Assembly: GCA_963169155.1 (NCBI GenBank)
Contig: CAUJGI010000467.1
Coordinates: 1-30,903, forward strand
Direction: 5' to 3'
DNA from: Chloroflexota bacterium
Lineage (GTDB): Bacteria > Chloroflexota > Anaerolineae > Promineifilales > Promineifilaceae
Length of the DNA stretch: 30,903 nucleotides
Shown here in pieces: positions 22,355 through 28,933 of this stretch. A program made the translations under genes and the position numbers. A model generated the notes under the pieces. That model made no database searches. It saw nothing but the letters and a program-made list of their open reading frames with translations, and was not told the DNA's origin. Every line of letters starts with the position of its first letter. The first letter of the stretch is position 1.

Positions 22355-24340
22355 TTATTGTTGCATATCGAACTGGTAGATGTTTTGCATCTCCGTGCCG
22401 CCGGTCGGGTCAACGCCAAAGCCAACCACATTGGGCCGGGCCGCCGCCACAATCAGGCGCAGGAAGGCCGGGATGACGGGCACTTCTTGAGAGAAGATGC
22501 GCTGGGCTTCCTTGTGGCTTTCTTCATATTCAGGCGTGCCGGGCAGCGATGACAGAGCGGTGTTACACGCCAGGTCAAACGCTTCGTTGCTCCAGCCCGT
22601 GTTGTTTGAAGCGCCCCAACCGCCAAAACCTTCCTCCTCCGGGCCAGAGATCTGGCTGGTCAGGTAGAGGTTGCAGCTGGGCTGCACGGCGCTCACCCAG
22701 GCAAACTCACCCAGATCATAACGACGGCCGAACAGCGGGCCATCCGGACCATCGGCAAACCATTCGCTGGAGGGCACGTAGTAAAGCGTCACGTCGATGC
22801 CACATTCCAGCATGTTGGCTTTGAAGATCTGCGTCATTTGCTGGCGCATATCGTTGCCGGTGGTGGTGCCCAGGTCAATTACAAACGGTTCGCCTTCCCA
22901 CGAAGTGCCCCGGTCAGTGTAGTATTCACGAATGCCGTCACCATCGCTGTCGATGAAGCCGACCTCATCCAGCAGAGCGTTGGCCCCTTCCACGTCAAAC
23001 GGCCACTCGGTCAGTCCGTCTTCCGGGTAGAGCGGGTGCACGCTGGGCACGTAGCTGTGAATCACTTCAGAACGGCCGAACAAAATGTTGTCCACCATGC
23101 CTTGCCGATCAGTACACATCGTCATCGCCTGGCGCACGCGGGCATCCTCAAACCAGTCCGGTCGGCCCTGGTCATCGCCGAAGTCGCCGTAGGAGTTGAT
23201 GCCAAAGTCGATATGCTCAAACACGGTGCCGGTCTGGAAGTACGGGGTGAGCAGGCCGTTGTTTTCCGCCTCAATGAGGAATGGGGCATCGCTGGCAGAC
23301 AGGCCGTCCTGCGTGCCAATGTCGCAGGCACCAGAGAGGAGCTGCGCGAGGAGCTGGTTGGTGTCTGGGATGAATTTGTAGGTGACGCTGTCCAGGTAGG
23401 GCAGCCCTTCAGCCTGGCGATAGTAGAACGGGTTTGGTTCCAGCACAATGCTGTCACCGGCCACCCATTCCACAATGTGGAACGCGCCATCGCTGACGGG
23501 CAGGCGGGCCACTTCTTCGGCTTCCAGCAGTTCGCTGGCGGAGAACTGGCCCCAGATATGCTGCGGGAACGGCGGCCAGACGTTGGTGAAGTAAGTCGGG
23601 TCCAGATAGCCAGGAATACCGGTCCAATTCAGCCCCAGCTCGCCAGTGGCTTCATAAGACGCAGTGCGGTCGGGCACAAATTTGGTGGCGGGTGTATCGG
23701 GATCGCGGTTAACTTCGAAGCTGTAAACGGAATCGGCGGCGGTTACCGGGGTGCCGTCTGACCAGACGCGCGGTTTCAGGGTGAAATCGACGCTGATCTG
23801 GTCCATGGTGATGGGCGCGCCGTCAAATTCGACGACTTCACCGTCCGAATTGATGACCGAAACGCCTGCTCCCAGGGTTGCCGGATTGCCGGTGGCATCC
23901 AGCACCAGGTCGCCTTCATTCACCTCTACCTGGCTCACCACGGCATCACCATCAGCCAGGCTGGGCAGTTTTTCAATGCCTAACGGTTGGTAATCGTAGG
24001 AGAAGGTTGTCACTTCAGTTTCAAAAATGGCTACCTGAACGGCTAATGCTGCCAGCATCGATCCGCCATACGGGTACAGCGTATCCGGCTCCTGGGCCAT
24101 ACAGACGATCAGGTCCTTCGGTTGAGCGGGCGCTTCGGTAACTTCGGGGGTGACCACCACGGTTTCGGTCACAACACGCGTTACTTCGATCTGCTCACCA
24201 GCTTCTGTCACAACTTCAGTCACCACGCGGGTGACTTCTATTGTTTCAGTAGCGGGCTGGCAGGCGGCCAGCAGCACCACGCCAAGCAGGGGGATGATCG
24301 CCAGAAGCGACCATCGCTTGATCAATTGATGGGTAAACAT
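22355..24340 (-). CDS. ABC transporter substrate-binding lipoprotein, family 5 (peptide/nickel type)
   Basis: The 661-residue product begins with a lipoprotein signal peptide (MFTHQLIKRWSLLAIIPLLG, lipobox LLAAC, Cys27), then a Thr/Val/Glu linker with two EVTRVVTE units (35-42, 52-59). The periplasmic-type binding domain follows (PDTLYPYGGSM, FTLKPRVWSDGTPVTAADSV, YSFEVNRDPDT). Similar linkers are frequent in Chloroflexota binding proteins. Family 5 members bind oligopeptides, nickel or sugars; no permease or ATPase genes flank it, so it is an orphan here. The ATG at 24340 has ggagga 7 nt upstream; an upstream TTG reading would start within that ribosome binding site. It contains no copy of the ACGGCCGT palindrome. 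Confidence 0.94.
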   Translation of the reverse strand: MFTHQLIKRWSLLAIIPLLGVVLLAACQPATETIEVTRVVTEVVTEAGEQIEVTRVVTETVVVTPEVTEAPAQPKDLIVCMAQEPDTLYPYGGSMLAALAVQVAIFETEVTTFSYDYQPLGIEKLPSLADGDAVVSQVEVNEGDLVLDATGNPATLGAGVSVINSDGEVVEFDGAPITMDQISVDFTLKPRVWSDGTPVTAADSVYSFEVNRDPDTPATKFVPDRTASYEATGELGLNWTGIPGYLDPTYFTNVWPPFPQHIWGQFSASELLEAEEVARLPVSDGAFHIVEWVAGDSIVLEPNPFYYRQAEGLPYLDSVTYKFIPDTNQLLAQLLSGACDIGTQDGLSASDAPFLIEAENNGLLTPYFQTGTVFEHIDFGINSYGDFGDDQGRPDWFEDARVRQAMTMCTDRQGMVDNILFGRSEVIHSYVPSVHPLYPEDGLTEWPFDVEGANALLDEVGFIDSDGDGIREYYTDRGTSWEGEPFVIDLGTTTGNDMRQQMTQIFKANMLECGIDVTLYYVPSSEWFADGPDGPLFGRRYDLGEFAWVSAVQPSCNLYLTSQISGPEEEGFGGWGASNNTGWSNEAFDLACNTALSSLPGTPEYEESHKEAQRIFSQEVPVIPAFLRLIVAAARPNVVGFGVDPTGGTEMQNIYQFDMQQ

Positions 24341-24413
24341 GCTTATTTCCTCCAAAAACGGGTTTGGTTGGATTAATTCGGCCGAAGAATCCAGGGTCTG
24401 AGTTTATGGGGGC

Positions 24414-24442
24414 ATTATAGACGGAAATGAGAAAGGTGTCAA
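24414..24442 (-). promoter_or_regulatory. Consensus sigma-70-type promoter of the substrate-binding protein gene
   Basis: On the minus strand TTGACA (24442-24437) and TATAAT (24419-24414) are both perfect consensus hexamers, with a 17-nt spacer. Transcription should start near 24407, giving a leader of roughly 65 nt to the ATG at 24340. TGTCA/TGACA words spaced by 11 bp overlap and flank the -35 box. Confidence 0.85.
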
Positions 24443-24463
24443 TTAAGTGTCATAATAGTGACA
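24437..24463. promoter_or_regulatory. Phased TGTCA/TGACA half-sites at the promoter (candidate operator)
   Basis: TGTCA occurs at 24437 and 24448, and its complement TGACA at 24459, each 11 bp apart, about one helical turn. The pair at 24448-24463 forms an inverted repeat TGTCA-TAATAG-TGACA. The first copy is the -35 box of the minus-strand promoter. A regulator binding here would affect the lipoprotein gene and perhaps divergent trmB; this is inference. Confidence 0.45.
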
Positions 24464-24486
24464 ATTTGGTATTGCGCCAGGGGTTC

Positions 24487-24514
24487 TTGCTTGTGGGGCC
24501 TGGCTTCATATAAT
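24487..24514 (+). promoter_or_regulatory. Candidate promoter of trmB, predicting a leaderless transcript
   Basis: TATAAT at 24509-24514 is a perfect -10 box; TTGCTT at 24487-24492 is a weak -35 with a 16-nt spacer. The start of transcription would fall near 24521, which is the A of the trmB ATG. No Shine-Dalgarno is visible between the -10 box and the ATG, which fits leaderless translation. Confidence 0.55.
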
Positions 24515-24520
24515 TTATCC

Positions 24521-25540
24521 ATGTCATCCACCTTGCTGCACAACCACCTGCTACCCTGGCCCGCCGACTGGACGGCCGTTTTTAACCGTGAAGCGCCCCT
24601 GCTGATCGAAATTGGCTTTGGCGGGGGTCACTTTTTGGTGGACCTGGCCCAGAAACGGCCGTCGGCCAACGCGCTGGGGGTCGAAATTTCCTTGCCCGCG
24701 TTGGACAAGGCACAGCGTAAGGTGCAAACAGCCGGGTTGAGCAACGTGCGGGTGCTGCAAAGTGATGCCCGGTATTTGCTCCAGGTGTTGTGCGCCCCAG
24801 AATCTATCGCCGAGATAACCATCAACTTTCCCGATCCGTGGCCTAAGGCCAGGCAGCTGCACCGCCGCCTGATCGATGTGGAATTTTTGCACCTGCTGGC
24901 CACGCGGTTGAAACCCGGCGGCCTGCTGGACATCGCCACGGACCACGCCGATTATGCCCTGGCCATCACCGAAGCGCTGGAAACAACGCCATTTTTCGAC
25001 AGCCGACTGGCGACTACGTTTGTGACGGAAGACACCGAGCGGCTGCGTACCAAATATGAGCAAATCGGCCTGGACGAAGGGCGCACCTGCCATTACTACA
25101 AATGGGTGCGCAACAACACGGCCGCCCCCAACGATTTTCCCATCCCCAAGGAGTTCCCCATGCCCCACGTTGTGCTGCACACCCCCATGGATTTAGACGC
25201 GATTCAGGCGCGCTACGGCCGTAGGCGCACCAGCGACCAGGCGCGCCATATCAGTTTTATGGAGCTGTTCCGCGCCCACGAGGGTGAGGCGCTGTTTGTG
25301 GAGACGTACATCAAGGAAGAGCCCGTGTCGCAGCGATTGGGGCTGGTGATTCGCCAGCGGGAGCCGGGTAACTATGTTATCAGCCTGCACGAGTTGGGCT
25401 TTCCCCGGGCCACGGCGGGGGTGCAGCTGGCAATTGCCGCCCTGGCCCGCTGGCTGCTGAGCCTGGACGAGGCGGCCCACATCTTACACCACAATTTGCC
25501 TGGCGAAATGCTGGAAGTGGACGTGACCCATGCAGCTTGA
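24521..25540 (+). CDS. trmB: tRNA (guanine-N7-)-methyltransferase TrmB with extra C-terminal domain
   Basis: The product has 339 residues, against about 210-240 for ordinary TrmB. Residues 1-198 show the SAM-binding motif EIGFGGG (30-36), GVEIS (53-57), FPDPWPK (103-109) and the TKYE motif (177-180). It should methylate G46 of tRNA. Residues 200-339 form an additional domain (HVVLHTPMDLDAIQARYGRR; FVETYIKEEPVSQRLGLVIR; a C-terminal helix-rich part). C-terminal extensions are known in TrmB of thermophiles such as Aquifex, but whether this one is related cannot be judged by eye. The ATG at 24521 is chosen for the family N-terminus. It overlaps the next gene by 11 nt. Confidence 0.9.
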   Translation: MSSTLLHNHLLPWPADWTAVFNREAPLLIEIGFGGGHFLVDLAQKRPSANALGVEISLPALDKAQRKVQTAGLSNVRVLQSDARYLLQVLCAPESIAEITINFPDPWPKARQLHRRLIDVEFLHLLATRLKPGGLLDIATDHADYALAITEALETTPFFDSRLATTFVTEDTERLRTKYEQIGLDEGRTCHYYKWVRNNTAAPNDFPIPKEFPMPHVVLHTPMDLDAIQARYGRRRTSDQARHISFMELFRAHEGEALFVETYIKEEPVSQRLGLVIRQREPGNYVISLHELGFPRATAGVQLAIAALARWLLSLDEAAHILHHNLPGEMLEVDVTHAA

Positions 25541-28070
25541 CCTGGAACTATACCGCGAAGAGGCCCAGGTTGAGGCGGATGTGCAGATTAGCTACATTCG
25601 CATTGCCCCGGAACGGCCGCTGCACACCATGCTCTTTATTCACGGCTTTGGCGGCCGTTCCCGCCAGTGGCGCTACCAGATTGAGCAGTTTGCCATTCAC
25701 AACGAGATTATTGCCATTGATTTGCGTGGGCACGGCCGTTCCTCGCGGCCGGGGCATGGCTACGACATGGATCGCATTCTGGCGGACATAATGGCTGTGC
25801 TGCGGCGCTGCGATGTGAATCGGCCGTTTGTGGTGCTGGGGCATTCCTACGGCGTGGCGATGGCCACCGAGCTGGCCTGGCGCTACCCGGAGCGGGTGAG
25901 CCACCTCATTTTGATTGCCGGGGCGGGCGAATACAAAATCTCGCCTGCCTACCAATTGATGTTCCGCCTGCCGGAGACGCTGCTGCGGCTGCTGCAGCCC
26001 GTGGCCAACCGGGTGATGGATGCGTCGCTGTACGCCTTGCAGGAGATGTACCTGCACAACCTGCGCCACTGGCGCGGCTGGGACAAATTTCCGCAGCTGA
26101 AGCCGCCCACGATGGTGATTTTGGGCAACAAAGACCGGGTTTTGCCCCAATCTGCCTTTGAACGGGTGGGGGAGCTGGTGCCGGAAGGGTCTGAAGTGAT
26201 CAACGTGGGCGTTTCGGCACACATGGTGATGCTGGAGCGGCGTGACGCGGTGAACCGGGCAATTGAGCGCTTTTTGGACGGGGAAACGGCCGCCGCTACC
26301 TACTCCCGCTGGCGCAGCGATGCCGAAACAGGGGGGCGCGGTGGTTTGTCGGCGGAACGGCCGTGGCTGGCGAGTTTTGAAACGGCCGTACCGCCCACTA
26401 TCGACATTCCCCGCCTGCCGCTCAACCGGCTGTTGGACCGGGCGTGGCGACGCTTTCCCAACCGGCCCGCCATTCATTTTATGGGGTACAAGCTCAGCTA
26501 CCGTTCGCTGAGCGCCCAGGCGGGCCGTTTTGCCAACGGGCTGCTGTCGTTGGGCGTGAAGAAGGGGACGCGGGTGATGCTGCTGCTGCCTAACGTGCCG
26601 CACCTGGTGATTGCCTACTACGGCACCCTGCGCCTTGGCGGCATTGTGGTGATGGCCAATCCGCTGGATCCGGCGGCGGAGGTGGTGCGCGAGGCCAATG
26701 CTTCGGGGGCGGAGGTGCTGGTGACGTTGGGGCGCTTTCGCGAAACGGCCGTTCAGGTCAAAGCCCAATCCGGCGTACGCCACGTCATTTTTGCCAGCCT
26801 TACCGATTACCTGCCGCTGCCCAAGCGGCTGATGGCGGCGCTGCTGCCCGCGCAGCGCACGGCCGATCGGCCGCCCAGCCTGCCCGGCGCAGCTGACTTT
26901 GCCTGGCGCGGCTGGCTGCGCAAATTCCGACCCCAGCCGCCTAAAATGGAAGTACGGGCGGAGGATACGGCCGTCATCCAGTTCACCAGCGGCACCACGG
27001 GCAAGCCGAAGGGGGTGGTGCTGAGCCATTACAACCTGGTGGCCAACACGATGCAGGTGCGCCTCTGGCTGACCGACACGCGGGACGGGCAGGAGGCGAT
27101 GTTGTGCGTGGTGCCGTTTAGCCACGTCTACGGCATGACCTCGGCGATGAACCTGGCGGTGAGCCTGGGGGCCAGCATGATTCTGCTGCCGCTCTTCGAC
27201 ACGGAAGAGGTGCTGCACACTATCCGCCGCTACCGGCCGACGCTCTTTCCCGGCGTTCCGGCGATGTACGTGGCGCTTAACAATTTCCCCGGCGTGCGCA
27301 AATTTGGCATTGAGTCGATTCGCGCCTGCATCAGCGGGGCGGCACCGCTGCCGATTGAGGTGAAAGAAACGTTTGAGAAGCTGACCAAGGGTAAGTTGGT
27401 GGAAGGTTACGGCCTGAGTGAAGCCAGCCCGGTGACCCATGCCAATCCGATTAACGGCCGTCACAAGGTAGGTTCGATTGGCCTGCCGCTGCCCAGCACC
27501 GAGGCGCGCATTGTGGATTTGAAGACGGGACGGCCGTTGGCCGCCGGGCAAATCGGCGAGCTGATCATTCGCGGGCCGCAGGTGATGCGCGGTTACTGGG
27601 AGGATGAAGCAGCCACGCAGGAAGTCCTGGACAAAGATGGCTGGCTGCACACCAACGATGTGGCCCGCATGACCGAGGACGGTTACTTCCAGATTATCAG
27701 TCGGCGGCAGGACATCTGGACGGGGGAAGACAGCGGCCTGGCCTTTCCGCGCGATGTGGAAGAGGTGGTTTACGAGCTGCCCGAGGTGCGCGAGGTGGTG
27801 GTGGTGGGCATTGCCAACCAGCCGGTGGCCTTTGTCAGCCTGAAGGAAAAGACGCGTTTGCCTGCCAAAACCATCATTTCGTTTTGTGAGCGGCGGCTGC
27901 CGCCCAGCCAGGTGCCCCGGCTGGTGATTTTTGTGAAGGAGTTCCCACGCAGCTTCATTGGCAAGGTGCTGCGGCGTGAGCTGGTGTCGCAGTATCAGCA
28001 GCAAATTATGGCCGAGGGGGGCAGCGTGGGGCAGCATCTGGCGGGGTTGGAGGATACAGCCGTCGAATAA
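25530..28070 (+). CDS. Alpha/beta-hydrolase - acyl-CoA synthetase (AMP-binding) fusion protein
   Basis: The product has 846 residues. Residues 25-255 form an alpha/beta hydrolase with the HGFGG oxyanion region (38-42), nucleophile elbow GHSYG (Ser106), Asp202 and His231. Residues 295-846 form an ANL-family adenylating enzyme: TSGTTGKPKG (486-495), YGLSEASP (627-634), GWLHTNDV (704-711) and catalytic Lys812 in FIGKVLRREL. The hinge motif is unusual (SRRQDIWTGEDSGLAFPRD) where DRxKDxI plus GGxNVYP is usual. Adenylating enzymes of this type make acyl-CoA or acyl-carrier thioesters via acyl-AMP. Combining hydrolysis and activation on one chain suggests release of a carboxylate and its direct activation (inference). 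The ATG at 25530 lies inside the end of trmB. Confidence 0.9.
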   Translation: MQLDLELYREEAQVEADVQISYIRIAPERPLHTMLFIHGFGGRSRQWRYQIEQFAIHNEIIAIDLRGHGRSSRPGHGYDMDRILADIMAVLRRCDVNRPFVVLGHSYGVAMATELAWRYPERVSHLILIAGAGEYKISPAYQLMFRLPETLLRLLQPVANRVMDASLYALQEMYLHNLRHWRGWDKFPQLKPPTMVILGNKDRVLPQSAFERVGELVPEGSEVINVGVSAHMVMLERRDAVNRAIERFLDGETAAATYSRWRSDAETGGRGGLSAERPWLASFETAVPPTIDIPRLPLNRLLDRAWRRFPNRPAIHFMGYKLSYRSLSAQAGRFANGLLSLGVKKGTRVMLLLPNVPHLVIAYYGTLRLGGIVVMANPLDPAAEVVREANASGAEVLVTLGRFRETAVQVKAQSGVRHVIFASLTDYLPLPKRLMAALLPAQRTADRPPSLPGAADFAWRGWLRKFRPQPPKMEVRAEDTAVIQFTSGTTGKPKGVVLSHYNLVANTMQVRLWLTDTRDGQEAMLCVVPFSHVYGMTSAMNLAVSLGASMILLPLFDTEEVLHTIRRYRPTLFPGVPAMYVALNNFPGVRKFGIESIRACISGAAPLPIEVKETFEKLTKGKLVEGYGLSEASPVTHANPINGRHKVGSIGLPLPSTEARIVDLKTGRPLAAGQIGELIIRGPQVMRGYWEDEAATQEVLDKDGWLHTNDVARMTEDGYFQIISRRQDIWTGEDSGLAFPRDVEEVVYELPEVREVVVVGIANQPVAFVSLKEKTRLPAKTIISFCERRLPPSQVPRLVIFVKEFPRSFIGKVLRRELVSQYQQQIMAEGGSVGQHLAGLEDTAVE

Positions 28071-28071
28071 T

Positions 28072-28518
28072 TCAGGCGAGATGTTCGGCGACGAGGTGCA
28101 GGATGGTTTGCAGCCGGTACGGCTTGGGCAAAAAGCCGGTGGGTTTTGAATTTTCCAGTTTTTCCAGGCTTTCCGCTTCAGAGTAGCCGGAAGAGAGAAT
28201 AATTTTGGCGGCGGGGTCAAGCTCTCGGAGGGCCGTAAAGGTGTCTACGCCGCTCAGGCCCGGCATGTACAAATCTAGAATGATCAGCCCGATTTGGTCC
28301 CGATTGGCGATAAATGCAGCAATTCCCTCTCTGCCGTTGGCGGCCGTGAACACAGGCACCGCTTCCAGTTCCAGAATATCCCTGACGGTTTCGCGCACTT
28401 GCCGTTCATCATCAATGATGAGGACTGTATTTTTAGGCGCGGCCAGGTTGTGTTCCTGCACTTTGCCGGTATCTGGCGGTTTAACTTCCTGGTCATTGGG
28501 CTTTTTTTGCGTAGCCAT
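28072..28518 (-). CDS. Stand-alone response regulator receiver protein
   Basis: The 148-residue product has a disordered polar N-terminus (1-29) and one receiver domain with acidic pocket DD (36-37), phospho-acceptor Asp82 in LIILDLYMPG, the switch Ser110 region and Lys132 in LPKPY. No output domain follows, so it works by protein contacts, like CheY or Spo0F-type regulators. No histidine kinase lies in the window. The ATG at 28518 is chosen; an in-frame TTG at 28530 is possible. It converges with the fusion-protein gene, with the stop codons only 1 nt apart, so no room for a separate terminator exists. Confidence 0.92.
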   Translation of the reverse strand: MATQKKPNDQEVKPPDTGKVQEHNLAAPKNTVLIIDDERQVRETVRDILELEAVPVFTAANGREGIAAFIANRDQIGLIILDLYMPGLSGVDTFTALRELDPAAKIILSSGYSEAESLEKLENSKPTGFLPKPYRLQTILHLVAEHLA

Positions 28519-28558
28519 TTGGCACTTCAAACCTTATTAGCTTCAGGCGATGAGATTC

Positions 28559-28567
28559 ATTATAACA
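28559..28567 (-). promoter_or_regulatory. Extended -10 promoter of the response regulator gene
   Basis: On the minus strand the sequence reads TGTTATAAT, a perfect TATAAT (28564-28559) with an extended -10 TG. No good -35 is present at 17 nt, as expected for extended -10 promoters. Transcription should begin near 28552, giving a leader of about 34 nt. Confidence 0.55.
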
Positions 28568-28632
28568 AAGGAGGCAAGGTGTGGGTGCAGGACAATTGGT
28601 CGATACGGCCGTTTCCCCGCCCGGCTTGCACT

Positions 28633-28648
28633 TTAGATGATCATCTAA
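28633..28648. promoter_or_regulatory. 16-bp perfect palindrome, candidate operator
   Basis: TTAGATGATCATCTAA is a perfect 16-bp palindrome. It ends 7 nt before a possible -35 box (TTGACC, 28656-28661), which has a 16-nt spacer to TAAACT (28678-28683) on the plus strand. The placement suits a dimeric regulator acting on pepF or on the divergent response regulator gene. The regulator is unknown. Confidence 0.5.
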
Positions 28649-28655
28649 TAAAAAT

Positions 28656-28683
28656 TTGACCCATTGCTATTCGTTGCTAAACT
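28656..28683 (+). promoter_or_regulatory. Possible promoter upstream of pepF
   Basis: TTGACC (28656-28661) and TAAACT (28678-28683) are separated by 16 nt, matching five and four of six consensus bases. The predicted start near 28690 would leave a roughly 245-nt leader containing the repeats described nearby. Other promoters closer to the gene were not evident. Confidence 0.3.
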
Positions 28684-28727
28684 TGCCGCACGGCCGTTGT
28701 AAGCATGCCAAATCAAACAAACGGGAA

Positions 28728-28860
28728 ACTTCATGAGTGGATTCACCACCACGAATGAAAGAGACACAGATAAACTCAGATATTTATCAGCGTTCATCTG
28801 TGTGAATCAGTGTCCTATTTTCAAGGGAGACTTCATGAGTGGTCTCACCACCACAGATGA
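28728..28860. repeat. Two-copy direct repeat (ACTTCATGAGTGG... unit)
   Basis: ACTTCATGAGTGG at 28728-28740 and at 28830-28842 is followed in both copies by a CACCACCAC-containing stretch and a GAATGA/AGATGA word, giving about 31 nt with few differences. The copies start 102 bp apart. Between them lies ACACAGAT...ATCTGTGT, a short inverted repeat. With only two copies this is a duplicated intergenic element and not a CRISPR array. Confidence 0.7.
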
Positions 28861-28870
28861 GAATTTGTAG

Positions 28871-28909
28871 CCCGATTTACCAAATCGGGCGGCGATTTAC
28901 CAAATCGCC
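28871..28909. repeat. Tandem pair of ACC-loop hairpins
   Basis: CCCGATTT-ACC-AAATCGGG (28871-28889) and GGCGATTT-ACC-AAATCGCC (28891-28909) are two perfect 8-bp hairpins with identical loops, one base apart and flanked by GTAG and CTAC. The arrangement resembles small palindromic (REP/MITE-like) intergenic elements. It lies 13 nt before the pepF ribosome binding site, so transcripts reading into pepF would carry both hairpins. Confidence 0.75.
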
Positions 28910-28933
28910 CTACATTTTCACAGGAGAATGAAT

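Larger units (their letters stand above)
28519..28933. other. 415-bp repeat-rich intergenic spacer between response regulator and pepF
   Basis: There is no gene in this spacer. In order it holds the minus-strand promoter of the response regulator, ACGGCCGT copies at 28605 and 28690, a 16-bp palindrome (28633), and a possible plus-strand promoter (28656-28683). It then holds two copies of an ACTTCATGAGTGG repeat about 102 bp apart, and two tandem hairpins (28871-28909) just ahead of the pepF ribosome binding site. The middle part (28765-28820) has words of the CATCTGTGT/ACACAGAT type. Confidence 0.7.

Noticed and set aside
22838..23761. A 307-codon plus-strand open frame opposite the substrate-binding protein gene
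   Set aside because: No domain or signal is recognisable and no Shine-Dalgarno supports it. The minus-strand gene has a promoter, a lipobox and family motifs.
24458..24520. TrmB start 21 codons upstream
   Set aside because: The added peptide is unlike any TrmB N-terminus and would run through the predicted -10 box.
25548..28220. An 890-codon open frame on the minus strand opposite the hydrolase-ligase gene
   Set aside because: Its translation is His/Arg/Gln/Pro-rich with no recognisable domain. The plus-strand frame has complete catalytic motifs over its whole length, and the minus frame is a by-product of GC-rich codon use.
28728..28860. Possible CRISPR array from the repeated ACTTCATGAGTGG unit
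   Set aside because: There are only two copies, the spacing of about 102 bp is too long, the repeats are imperfect, and no cas genes are present.
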